Source: Demequinaceae bacterium
Lineage (GTDB): Bacteria > Actinomycetota > Actinomycetes > Actinomycetales > Demequinaceae
Assembly: GCA_016933155.1 (NCBI GenBank)
Contig: JAFGBM010000007.1
Coordinates: forward strand, 1-64,000
Reading direction: 5' to 3'
DNA length: 64,000 nt
The translations under genes and the position numbers were made by a program. The notes beneath the pieces are model-generated. The model worked only from the letters and a program-made list of their open reading frames with translations. It had not been told where the DNA came from and ran no database searches. Below are positions 52,805 through 61,316 of the stretch, one piece after another; the first letter of the stretch is position 1, and each line of letters begins with the position of its first letter.

Positions 52805-53649
52805 CGGGCGGCATGGGCGGTGAACGCCGGGCAGGCGTCCTCGGGCACCCGATCGCGCATTCCCTGTCCCCCGTGCTCCACCGGGCGGCCTATCGGGCCC
52901 TCGGCCTCGCCTGGACCTACGACGCTTATGACGTGACGGAAGGCGAGCTCGAGGCCTTCCTAGGAAGACTTGACCGGGGATGGGCCGGGTTGAGCCTCAC
53001 GATGCCCCTCAAAGTCGAGGCCGCCCGGCATATGGACGCCATCGAGACGCTCGCCGAGACGCTCGAAGTCATCAACACCGTCATCGTCCGGCCGGAGGGG
53101 GAGGGGGTTCGGCTCGAGGGGGCGAACACCGACGTCTACGGGGTGAGGGCGGCCCTCGCCGAGGCCGGGATCGAGGAGGCGGACAGCGTCGTCATCCTCG
53201 GGAGCGGGGCAACGGCGACCTCGGCCATGACCGCTCTGCTCGGACTGGGGTGCGAATCACCTGTCGTCGTGGCCCGGAGTCGGGAGGAAACAGAGGGCCT
53301 CATGGAGGCGGCATCCAGGCTGGGGGTGGCGCCGACCATCGTCTTTACCCCCGACGCCCCGGAGGTCATGGCCGACGCTCGGATCGTCGTCTCGACCATC
53401 CCCGTCGAGGTCGGCGCGACGATCGGCGCGTCCCTCTTCCCCGCGCGGCCGGGGGCCGTCCTCCTCGATGCCGTCTACGATCCGCCGGTGACGCCGCTCG
53501 CCGACGCATGGGTGGGGGTGGGCGGCCGATTTGTGCCGGGAACCCGGATGCTCCTCCATCAGGCTGCCGAACAGATTCGGCTCATGACGGGTCTTTCGGC
53601 GCCACTCGAGGCGATGGATGTCGCTCTTGTGTCGCATCTCTCACCCTGA
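52798..53649 (+). CDS. aroE: Shikimate dehydrogenase
   Basis: The protein has 283 residues from ATG 52798, overlapping mltG; ATG 52813 is an alternative. AroE reduces 3-dehydroshikimate with NADPH. Visible are the substrate loop HSLSPVLHRAAY, catalytic Lys in SLTMPLK, Asn-Thr-Asp in GANTDVYG and the nucleotide-binding VVILGSGATATSA. The C-terminal helix MLLHQAAEQIRLMTG is standard. In related genomes aroC often follows; here pilus genes come next. Confidence 0.93.
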   Translation: MLTGGMGGERRAGVLGHPIAHSLSPVLHRAAYRALGLAWTYDAYDVTEGELEAFLGRLDRGWAGLSLTMPLKVEAARHMDAIETLAETLEVINTVIVRPEGEGVRLEGANTDVYGVRAALAEAGIEEADSVVILGSGATATSAMTALLGLGCESPVVVARSREETEGLMEAASRLGVAPTIVFTPDAPEVMADARIVVSTIPVEVGATIGASLFPARPGAVLLDAVYDPPVTPLADAWVGVGGRFVPGTRMLLHQAAEQIRLMTGLSAPLEAMDVALVSHLSP

Positions 53650-53726
53650 CCGGTTTCCGATACCTTGTGCAGCGTGTTACCTTCCAAGAGAATCTGCTAT
53701 ACGGGCCCATCACCGAGGGAGTGTAC

Positions 53727-55388
53727 GTGAAGCAGCTAGGGACGATCCTCCTCGAGGACGGTTTGCTGACCGAGGATCAGTTGATGGACGCCATCGACGA
53801 GCAGCAACGCAGCGGCCAGTCGCTCGGCCGGACCCTCGTTGAACTCGGCCTCATTTCAGAGTCGCAACTTGTGCGTGCGCTCGCGAGTCAGGTGGGGATG
53901 GAGTTCGTCGAGTTGGCCAACTTCCCCGTCGACGTCTCAGCCGTCGCCTTGGTGCCGGCCGCGGTCTGCAGACGCCACAACGCCCTTCCCATCGCGATCG
54001 ACGAAGGCGTGGTCAAGATCGCGATGTCCAATCCCGGAAACGTCGTCGCCGTCGACGACATCCGCACCCTCACGAACCGGCACGTCATCCCGGTAGTGGC
54101 GACCCATGACGACGTGGTCGCCGCCATCGACCGCTTCTGCCGTGCCGACTCCGAGTTGGAGAACCTGCAGGGCTCGCTCGAGGAGTCGCTGGAGGAGGAT
54201 GTCTCCGCGGTCGGCGGGTCGACGGAGGACGACGCACCCATCGTCCGATTCGTCAACCTCCTCATCACCCAGGCCATCCAAGACCGGGCTTCGGACATCC
54301 ACATCGAACCGGCCGAGAAGAACTTCAGGGTCAGGTATCGAATCGACGGGGTGCTCCACGAGACCCAGCGGGCGGCCAAGGGCATCCAGAACGGTGTCAT
54401 CTCCCGGCTCAAGATCATGTCGGACATCGACATCGCGGAACGCCGCAAGCCCCAGGACGGCCGACTCTCCGTCGTCCATCAGGGCCGCAAGATCGACCTC
54501 CGCGTGGCGACACTCCCCACGGTGTGGGGCGAGAAGGTCGTCATGCGTATCCTTGACAACACGACCGCGACCCTCGATCTAGAGGATCTGGGCATTCGGC
54601 CTCGCAACCTGGCGCTCTACGAGGCCTCGTACACCAAGCCGTACGGGATGATCCTCGTCACCGGCCCGACGGGTTCGGGGAAGTCGACGACCCTCTATGC
54701 GACCCTGAACCAGGTATCGAGGCCGGAGATCAACGTCATCACGGTCGAGGACCCGGTGGAGTACCGGATCCCCAACATCAACCAGGTGCAGGTCAATCCC
54801 AAGGCCGGCCTGACCTTCGCGAATGCGCTTCGCTCGATCCTGCGTTCCGACCCGGACGTGGTCCTCATCGGAGAGATCCGTGACCACGAAACGGCCCAGA
54901 TCGCGATCGAGGCCGCCCTCACCGGGCACCTCGTGCTCTCGACGCTCCACACGAACGATGCCCCGAGCGCCATCACCCGCCTCATCGAGATGGAGATCGA
55001 GCCCTTCCTCGTGGGGTCCGCCGTCGACTCCGTCGTGGCCCAGCGTCTCGCCAGACGCCTGTGCGACAAGTGCAAGATGGACTACACCCCGGAGCCCAGG
55101 GACATTGAGACCCGCTTCAGTTGGGAATCCGGAATGGAGATTCCGACCCTCTACAAACCGGTGGGGTGTTCCTCCTGTTCGAACACCGGCTACCGTGGAC
55201 GTATGGCTCTCCACGAGATCATGCCGGTTACGGAGGAGGTCGAACGCCTCGCGGTCGATCGGGCGTCCTCCGCAGAGATCGGCAGGGTCGCCAGGGGCCA
55301 GGGAATGGAGACTCTCTTAGAGGATGGATGGGCGAAGGTTCAGGAAGGGTTGACCTCGATCGAGGAGTTGTTCCGGGTCGTCAAGTAG
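53727..55388 (+). CDS. pilB: Type IV pilus assembly ATPase PilB
   Basis: The protein has 553 residues from GTG 53727, chosen because GAGGGAG sits 6 nt upstream and the next residues (VKQLGTILLEDGLLTEDQL) match the family start. It has an N-terminal MshEN-like domain (residues about 1-150) and a C-terminal GspE/PilB ATPase with Walker A GPTGSGKST (313-321), the Asp box DIHIEPAEKNFRVRYRIDG, Walker B VVLIGEIRDHETA, and a zinc-binding pair CDKC/CSSC. It powers pilus extension. It is the first gene of the pilus operon, 77 nt after aroE. Confidence 0.96.
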   Translation: MKQLGTILLEDGLLTEDQLMDAIDEQQRSGQSLGRTLVELGLISESQLVRALASQVGMEFVELANFPVDVSAVALVPAAVCRRHNALPIAIDEGVVKIAMSNPGNVVAVDDIRTLTNRHVIPVVATHDDVVAAIDRFCRADSELENLQGSLEESLEEDVSAVGGSTEDDAPIVRFVNLLITQAIQDRASDIHIEPAEKNFRVRYRIDGVLHETQRAAKGIQNGVISRLKIMSDIDIAERRKPQDGRLSVVHQGRKIDLRVATLPTVWGEKVVMRILDNTTATLDLEDLGIRPRNLALYEASYTKPYGMILVTGPTGSGKSTTLYATLNQVSRPEINVITVEDPVEYRIPNINQVQVNPKAGLTFANALRSILRSDPDVVLIGEIRDHETAQIAIEAALTGHLVLSTLHTNDAPSAITRLIEMEIEPFLVGSAVDSVVAQRLARRLCDKCKMDYTPEPRDIETRFSWESGMEIPTLYKPVGCSSCSNTGYRGRMALHEIMPVTEEVERLAVDRASSAEIGRVARGQGMETLLEDGWAKVQEGLTSIEELFRVVK

Positions 55389-55483
55389 GCCCCCCTCAAG
55401 AATGCCGAGACCCCGTCCGATAAGAGGGACGAACGGGAGCAACCGCTTCCGGTCGCAGTGGCTCTGCCGAAAGGAGCGCCTCA

Positions 55484-56803
55484 GTGACGCAGGTGCCGAA
55501 CTATCCTCGAGGGGATGTGCCCCCCGGGGCGACGGGTGCGATCCCGCGCCCTCCGTTGCCGCCAGGGGCCGCTCTTCCTCCGCCGCCTCCGGGAGTCGGG
55601 ACGCCGCCTCCGCCAGGGATCCGGCAGGCGCCCGCAACCCACGAGGGTTCAGGGGTTTCCGTCCGGGTGGGGATGAGCCAGCAGGCGCAACCCGGGGACC
55701 TGGACCTCAACGGCGCCCTCCGGAAGATGTTGGCCCTGGGAGGATCGGACCTGCATGTGACGGTCGGGGCCCCCCCTATGGCGCGGATCGATGGGGCACT
55801 CCTTCCGCTGGAGGGGTTCGACGTCCTTAAGCCGGACGTGATTCAGCGGGTGATGTTCAGCATCCTGTCCCAGCGTCAGCGGGAGAACTTCGAGGAGCAT
55901 CTCGAACTCGACTTCGCCTATCAGCTTGTGGGCGAGGCCCGCTTCCGGGTCAACATCTACCAGCAGCGCGATTCCGTCGGAGGCGCCTTCCGGGTCATCC
56001 CCTACGAGATTCGAACCCTGGAGACCCTGGGGATCCCTCCCGTTGTGGGGAACTTCGCGGGACTCCCCAGGGGCCTCCTTCTGGTGACCGGCCCGACGGG
56101 TTCGGGAAAGTCGACGACCCTCGCGTCGATCATCGACCTGGCTAACCGCTCGCGCAGCGACCACATCATGACCGTCGAGGACCCCATCGAGTTCCTTCAC
56201 CGGCACAAGAAGTGCATCGTCAATCAGCGGGAGGTCGGCGCCGACACCCATTCATTCGCCAACGCCCTCAAGCACGTCCTCCGCCAGGACCCCGACATCA
56301 TCCTCATCGGGGAGATGCGGGACATCGAGACCATCTCCATCGCCCTGACCGCGGCCGAGACCGGCCACCTGGTTCTGGCGACTCTTCACACGCAGGATGC
56401 CGCACAGACCATCGACCGCGTCATCGACGTCTTCCCCTCCCATCAGCAGGCCCAGATCCGAACGCAACTCGCCGCAGCCATCCAGGGAGTGGTGTGCCAG
56501 ACGCTGTGCCGGCGGAGCGACGGCCCGGGCCGGGCGGTCGCCACCGAGATCCTCATTGCCACATCGGCCATCCGAAACCTGATCCGTGAGGGCAAGACCC
56601 ACCAGATCTACTCCGCCATGCAGGCCGGGGGATCCCTCGGGATGCACACGATGGACCAGCACCTCGGGGACCTCGTCCGGCTCAACAGGATCTCGTACGA
56701 GACCGGGCTCGAGAAGTGCCACCATGTGGAGGAGTTCAACCGCCTGGCCGGACGAGTGGGCGGTCAGGCGCAAGGGGCGGCCGCGGCCGCTCGGGCGTCC
56801 TAG
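55484..56803 (+). CDS. pilT: Type IV pilus retraction ATPase PilT
   Basis: The protein has 439 residues from GTG 55484, with AAAGGAG 7 nt upstream. The first 60 residues are a Pro/Gly-rich extension not seen in classical PilT. The ATPase part has Walker A GPTGSGKST (203-211), LIGEMRDIETISIALTAAE and the PilT-specific AIRNLIREGK with GMHTMDQ. It drives pilus retraction and twitching. It lies between pilB and pilC in the same operon. Confidence 0.94.
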   Translation: MTQVPNYPRGDVPPGATGAIPRPPLPPGAALPPPPPGVGTPPPPGIRQAPATHEGSGVSVRVGMSQQAQPGDLDLNGALRKMLALGGSDLHVTVGAPPMARIDGALLPLEGFDVLKPDVIQRVMFSILSQRQRENFEEHLELDFAYQLVGEARFRVNIYQQRDSVGGAFRVIPYEIRTLETLGIPPVVGNFAGLPRGLLLVTGPTGSGKSTTLASIIDLANRSRSDHIMTVEDPIEFLHRHKKCIVNQREVGADTHSFANALKHVLRQDPDIILIGEMRDIETISIALTAAETGHLVLATLHTQDAAQTIDRVIDVFPSHQQAQIRTQLAAAIQGVVCQTLCRRSDGPGRAVATEILIATSAIRNLIREGKTHQIYSAMQAGGSLGMHTMDQHLGDLVRLNRISYETGLEKCHHVEEFNRLAGRVGGQAQGAAAAARAS

Positions 56804-56810
56804 GAGGGTC

Positions 56811-58040
56811 ATGGCAACAGCGACTCAGACCTTCAAGTACTCGTACAGGGACTCGACGGGAAAGATCCAGGGGGGAGAGATCGAGGCGCCCAACGAGGCG
56901 GCTGTTTCCGCTCGGCTCAAGACCATGGGGCTTGCCCCCATCTCGATCGACCCCGTCCGGCAGAGCGCCTTCAAGAAGGAAATCCACATCCCCGGGATGA
57001 CGGATAAGATCAAGCTCAAGGACATCGCCATCCTGTCGCGTCAGTTGGCGACGATGATCCAGTCCGGTCTTTCCATCATCCGAGCCTTGAACATCCTCTC
57101 CGAGCAGACGGAGAATGCCGCGCTCGCCAGGGTGGTGGTGGACGTCCGCAGCGACGTCGAGACCGGGGTGTCCCTCTCCCAGGCCCTCGCGAGGCATCCG
57201 AGGGTGTTTCCCCCCCTCATGATCAACATGGTGAGGGCGGGCGAGGTCGGAGGCTTCCTCGACAACGTGTTGGTGTCGGTGGCGGCGAACTTCGAATCCG
57301 AGGTCAAGCTCCGGGGCAAGGTGAAGTCGGCCATGACCTATCCGACGGTGGTGTTCGTCATCGCCATCGTCGCCGTCATCGGGATGCTCATCTTCATCGT
57401 CCCGGTCTTCTCGGGTATGTTCCTTTCCCTCGGGGGGGACCTTCCGCCTTTGACCGCGGCCCTCGTGGGGGTTTCGACTTTCTTCAAGTACGGGACCGTG
57501 CCCCTCATCATCGGCGGCGGTGTCGGAGCCTTCCTGTGGAAGCGCAACAAGCACCGCAAGGGCTTCCGGGAGAAGGTCGAGCCGCTCTACCTCAAACTGC
57601 CGGTCTTCGGCCAGTTGATCCGGAAGATCGCGGTATCCCGGTTCTCGAGGAATTTCGGGGCCATGGTCAAAGCCGGGGTGCCCATTCTGCAGGCCCTGGA
57701 CATCGTCGGCGAGGCTTCTGGCAACATCGTCATCGAGAGGGCGACGAAGGACGTGAAGGAGTCCGTGCGGACGGGGAACTCCCTGGCGGGGCCCCTGACC
57801 GAGCATCCGGTTTTTCCTCCGATGGTCGTCCAGATGATCGCGGTGGGCGAGGATACGGGTGCCCTCGACCAGATGCTGGACAAGATCGCCGACTTCTACG
57901 ACCAGGAAGTGGAATCCACCACAGAAGCCTTGACCTCGCTCATCGAGCCGCTGATGATTGCGGTGTTGGGTGCAATAGTCGGGACGATGGTCGTCGCGCT
58001 ATACCTGCCCATCTTCGGAGTGTTCGACTTGATTGCCTAA
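56811..58040 (+). CDS. pilC: Type IV pilus inner-membrane platform protein PilC
   Basis: This 409-residue protein has two GspF domains. Landmarks are an N-terminal small domain (FKYSYRDSTGKIQGGEIEAP), ILSRQLATMIQSGLSIIRAL, MINMVRAGEVGGFLDNVL, a helix pair around FVIAIVAVIGMLIFIVPVF, and in the second half RNFGAMVKAGVPILQALDI and MIAVGEDTGALDQML. PilC links the ATPases to the growing fibre. ATG 56811 follows GGAGGG. Confidence 0.95.
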   Translation: MATATQTFKYSYRDSTGKIQGGEIEAPNEAAVSARLKTMGLAPISIDPVRQSAFKKEIHIPGMTDKIKLKDIAILSRQLATMIQSGLSIIRALNILSEQTENAALARVVVDVRSDVETGVSLSQALARHPRVFPPLMINMVRAGEVGGFLDNVLVSVAANFESEVKLRGKVKSAMTYPTVVFVIAIVAVIGMLIFIVPVFSGMFLSLGGDLPPLTAALVGVSTFFKYGTVPLIIGGGVGAFLWKRNKHRKGFREKVEPLYLKLPVFGQLIRKIAVSRFSRNFGAMVKAGVPILQALDIVGEASGNIVIERATKDVKESVRTGNSLAGPLTEHPVFPPMVVQMIAVGEDTGALDQMLDKIADFYDQEVESTTEALTSLIEPLMIAVLGAIVGTMVVALYLPIFGVFDLIA

Positions 58041-58177
58041 TTCAACAGAGTTTCAGCCGTATCGATGGAGCGGAACGACGGGAGTCGGCCCGGGATGCGG
58101 TTGTCAACCCGCGGGGCTACCTGCGGTTTCCCATTGAACAGAAAACTAAACGCAAAAGCGACGAAAGAGAGAGCGCA
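58041..58177 (+). promoter_or_regulatory. Leader of the major pilin gene
   Basis: The 137 nt between pilC and the pilin gene end in an A-rich, T-poor stretch (58135-58177) with GAAAGAGAGAG before the ATG, which suggests strong, accessible translation initiation. The earlier part has GC-rich pairing potential (CCGCGGGG with CCCGCGG-like segments). No known riboswitch consensus is visible. Confidence 0.35.
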
Positions 58178-58603
58178 ATGATCGCGCGAATCCGCAAGGG
58201 TCTCGAGAAGAAGGATCAGGGCTTCACCCTGATCGAGCTTCTCGTGGTCATGATAATCATCGGGATCCTGGCCGCCGTGGCCATTCCCATCTTCTTGAGC
58301 CAGCGTGCCAAGGCTCAGGACACTGCAGCGAAGGCTGACGTATCCACCATCGGCAAGGAGGTCGCGACCTGGTTCGTCGACCACATCGGAATGCCGACGG
58401 TGACTCAGCCCGGTGGTATCGGAACCGACTACTTCATCGGAGCCGACTCGATCGGCAATGCCTCGGCGAACGTTTCGCTCGTCGGGAGCATCGTCGGGAC
58501 AGACTCGACCGACTGGTGTGTTGCCGTCGTGAACACCGAGGGTTCGATTCAGAACTTCGAGTACTCGGCTCAGGACGGATTGCAGGAAGGCAACTGCACC
58601 TAA
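58178..58603 (+). CDS. pilA: Type IV major pilin (prepilin)
   Basis: This 141-residue class III signal protein has a short basic leader ending in Gly15, then mature FTLIELLVVMIIIGILAAVA with the conserved Glu at mature position 5. The globular part ends with a probable disulfide loop (WCVAVVNTEG to EGNC, the next-to-last residue), as in type IVa pilins. It should be processed by the prepilin peptidase at 62832 and be the main subunit. A strong hairpin 30 nt after the stop would give it its own abundant transcript. Confidence 0.93.
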   Translation: MIARIRKGLEKKDQGFTLIELLVVMIIIGILAAVAIPIFLSQRAKAQDTAAKADVSTIGKEVATWFVDHIGMPTVTQPGGIGTDYFIGADSIGNASANVSLVGSIVGTDSTDWCVAVVNTEGSIQNFEYSAQDGLQEGNCT

Positions 58604-58632
58604 GTCGCCGTAGGATTCAATCGGTACCCACG

Positions 58633-58663
58633 GGTTGGGGGGCCGCGCCAAGCGGTCCTCCAA
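58633..58663 (+). terminator. Strong hairpin after the major pilin gene
   Basis: A 13-bp stem with two G-T pairs is formed by 58633-58645 and 58651-58663, loop GCCAA, with further outer pairing. It probably stops most transcripts after the pilin gene or shields its mRNA 3' end, so minor pilins downstream are made in smaller amounts. Confidence 0.65.
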
Positions 58664-58707
58664 CCTGGGGGTGCCTAGGTGGTATTTGAGGAGGACGACC
58701 GGGAGCG

Positions 58708-60606
58708 ATGACAGCAACGCTGGCCAGGGCGAAGCGGCGTGTCGCGGCGAAACGCGGGGACGCGGGCTTTTCCATGGTCGAGCTCGTCGTTGCGATGATG
58801 ATCCTGGGGGTCATCCTGGTCCTCCTGGCGGCGGTTCAGATCTCATCGATCGTCACCGTGACCGAGGCGAGAAAGTTGCAGCAGGCCACCGCCTTTGCCA
58901 ACGAGGCCGTTGAGCAGATGCACTCGATCCCGTGGAACACCCTGAGCAAAGGCATGTACTCGGGGTACCTGGGGGCGTCGGGAGGGGACGAACTGGTCAG
59001 TTCCGGGGTCCTGACCGTCGACGGGAAATCGGTCAACCTCATCGTCGCACCCGCCAGCAACGATCAGAACCTCGCCAACCCCGCTCGGCCGTTGTTCGAC
59101 ACCACGGGATCGCACGTCCAGGTGCGTACGGATCCCTCGTTGACCGGTGTGGAGTTCACCATCAAGGCCTACGTGACGGAGGCCGCGGCGGGTTTCACCG
59201 ATGGCAGCGTCGGCATCGCCGTCGTCGTCGAGTGGCAGAACCGGCATGGGGGCGTCTCCCGGACGACGGTGTGGTCCGAGGCCTATCGAGGGAGTGTCAC
59301 GAGTTGCGGGAATGCCGACACCCAGCCGTTCCTCGCCGCGTGCCAGTCGTTCCTCCAGGCGACCTCCGACTCGGGCACCGTGACGGCGGAGATCTCGGCC
59401 ACCAACGTCGACCCGGATCCGGCGAGCATCTTCGCCATCCCGCTCATGTACCCCTCGGCCGCGGTCGAGTATTCCCTCGGCTGGCGCTCGGCGAACGCTG
59501 CGGCGAGCATCACGAGCCAACAGGTGAATTTCGCGGACGGCATCGTCCAATTCGGCGGAAATACGGTTGACGACAACATCGCCACCACTCCGGCACTTCA
59601 GCAAGGGCTGACGCTGTACACCTTGCGGGCGACGGACGACGTGACCAATCAGAGCGGGTGGGTGCTCAACCCGGCCGACCTTGCGGTGACCCAGAGCTCG
59701 GCCGTCGAGGCCGAGACCTACGTGTACCAGACCGGGGTCTCGCCCGTGAAGCACCTGAGGACGCGTTCCGACTACGGGCGGCCGGCGACGGTGGATGCCT
59801 CCATGACCGTGTCGTGCCTGTCGGGCATCCCGGCCGGGCAGCCCTGCGCCTACGCGTCGATTGACAACGAAGACGAACTCCTGGACGGTTCGGGATACAT
59901 CCTGATGACCATGGACGACGACACGATCATCCGCCTGACGCGTCGGCGGAATGAACTCGCATCGGGCCCGTATATCGGGAACACGGACGAGGCTTGGGCG
60001 GCGCGTTTCGTCTCGGCAACCGGTTCCGTGGACGTCGGATGCGAGACCATCTCCGGGGCTGGGTGCGTGTCCGCCGGCGCGAGCAGGACCATGGCCGACC
60101 TCAACCTCGGCACCGTGATTAGCGGTTCCTGGGACGGGGCTGCCACCGCGGGGATGGTTGTCCTCAAGGGAGATCCCGGCAACTGCGACTACTACACCGA
60201 AAGCGTCATGGTCCAACGGGGTGCGGACCAGAAGACCACGACACCGGACTACGACCGATGCGGCCGGCTCGAGTACTGGAACGGCACCGGGTACTCGGCG
60301 ATAGTCATCACCGAGAACACCTCGACGACCATCGACACCGCTCCCGTGACCTGGACAAACGGGGACACCGTCATGACCGCCACCACCCAGGTCCAGATCC
60401 TCCCCGCCTACGTGAACAATCCCGCACCGACCGACCCCGACTGCAAGACCGACGCGTGCACCGTCAGCGTGTCGGCGGGCACCATCGTGATGGTCTCCAC
60501 CTACGACCTCGTCTGGCCGAGTCACGAATTCGTCCTCATCGTGAGCACGATCGTGACCTCGCCATTCGCTCAAGCCTCGTATACGGCGGCGCCTCATGTC
60601 TCCTAG
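58708..60606 (+). CDS. Large minor-pilin-like prepilin protein
   Basis: This 632-residue protein has a class III signal: a basic leader ending in Gly20, then FSMVELVVAMMILGVILVLL with Glu at mature position 5. The pilin helix is followed by a very large, Thr/Ser/Val/Asp-rich beta-structured region with several cysteines (TSCGNADTQPFLAACQ, CETISGAGC, CKTDAC). Normal minor pilins are 150-250 residues, so this resembles a tip adhesin on a pilin stalk. It overlaps the next gene by 11 nt. Confidence 0.8.
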   Translation: MTATLARAKRRVAAKRGDAGFSMVELVVAMMILGVILVLLAAVQISSIVTVTEARKLQQATAFANEAVEQMHSIPWNTLSKGMYSGYLGASGGDELVSSGVLTVDGKSVNLIVAPASNDQNLANPARPLFDTTGSHVQVRTDPSLTGVEFTIKAYVTEAAAGFTDGSVGIAVVVEWQNRHGGVSRTTVWSEAYRGSVTSCGNADTQPFLAACQSFLQATSDSGTVTAEISATNVDPDPASIFAIPLMYPSAAVEYSLGWRSANAAASITSQQVNFADGIVQFGGNTVDDNIATTPALQQGLTLYTLRATDDVTNQSGWVLNPADLAVTQSSAVEAETYVYQTGVSPVKHLRTRSDYGRPATVDASMTVSCLSGIPAGQPCAYASIDNEDELLDGSGYILMTMDDDTIIRLTRRRNELASGPYIGNTDEAWAARFVSATGSVDVGCETISGAGCVSAGASRTMADLNLGTVISGSWDGAATAGMVVLKGDPGNCDYYTESVMVQRGADQKTTTPDYDRCGRLEYWNGTGYSAIVITENTSTTIDTAPVTWTNGDTVMTATTQVQILPAYVNNPAPTDPDCKTDACTVSVSAGTIVMVSTYDLVWPSHEFVLIVSTIVTSPFAQASYTAAPHVS

Positions 60607-61285
60607 CCGCAAGTTCACGAACCCGCAGGGGCGGGACGACGGTTACTCGCTCACCGAGTTGCTCATCGCGATGGGCATCTTCGGCGTCCTGATCGCCTTC
60701 ACCTTCGGGATCCTGATCCAGATCATGAACCAGAGCAAGGACACCATCGCCCGCACCCACGCGCTGGAGCAGGCCCAACTCGGCCTCGCGCAGATCGATC
60801 GACAGGTCCGATCCGGGAACGTGATCCTGGATCCCGCGGCCGAGGGGCTGTCGACCTCAGGCGTCGACCCCTACTACTCGATGCGCATCTACACTCAGGT
60901 GGATGAGATCCCGAAGTGCGCACAATGGCGGGTCATCGATGTCGACGAAGACGGCTTCGGCAACCTCGAGTTCCGCAGTTGGCTGCCCAGCCAGCCGAAC
61001 ACCGCGACGTCATGGGCCGTGGTCGCGCGCGACCTCATCCAGGTGGATGTCCACCCGACCAGTCCAGCGGACATCACCTCGAACCCGAGCACCTGGCCCC
61101 CGTTCTGGGTCGACAGCACGGCAACCGCCGGAACCCAGGCGCAGCTCGTCCGAGTGACCTTGCGGCTGAAGGATCCCGACCAGCGTGAGGACTCGGAGCC
61201 CGCCTCGGTCACCACCGTCATCACTGGCCGCAATACGGTTTTCGGATACCCGGCCAGCGCGTGCGCAACGGCGCCACCACCGTAA
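60596..61285 (+). CDS. Minor pilin-like prepilin protein (PilW-type position)
   Basis: The protein has 229 residues from ATG 60596. Its leader ends in Gly16, then YSLTELLIAMGIFGVLIAF with Glu at mature position 5. The rest is a mixed alpha/beta pilin head (ALEQAQLGLAQIDRQVRSGN, typical of PilW/GspJ-like proteins). It probably forms a tip complex with the large proteins encoded on either side. Confidence 0.82.
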   Translation: MSPSRKFTNPQGRDDGYSLTELLIAMGIFGVLIAFTFGILIQIMNQSKDTIARTHALEQAQLGLAQIDRQVRSGNVILDPAAEGLSTSGVDPYYSMRIYTQVDEIPKCAQWRVIDVDEDGFGNLEFRSWLPSQPNTATSWAVVARDLIQVDVHPTSPADITSNPSTWPPFWVDSTATAGTQAQLVRVTLRLKDPDQREDSEPASVTTVITGRNTVFGYPASACATAPPP

Positions 61286-61316
61286 GTCCCTTACAATGGA
61301 AAGCAGAGGCAGAGCC

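Noticed and set aside
58041-58177. c-di-GMP riboswitch before the pilin gene
   Set aside because: The conserved GEMM core sequences were not found; only general pairing potential and an A-rich end are visible.
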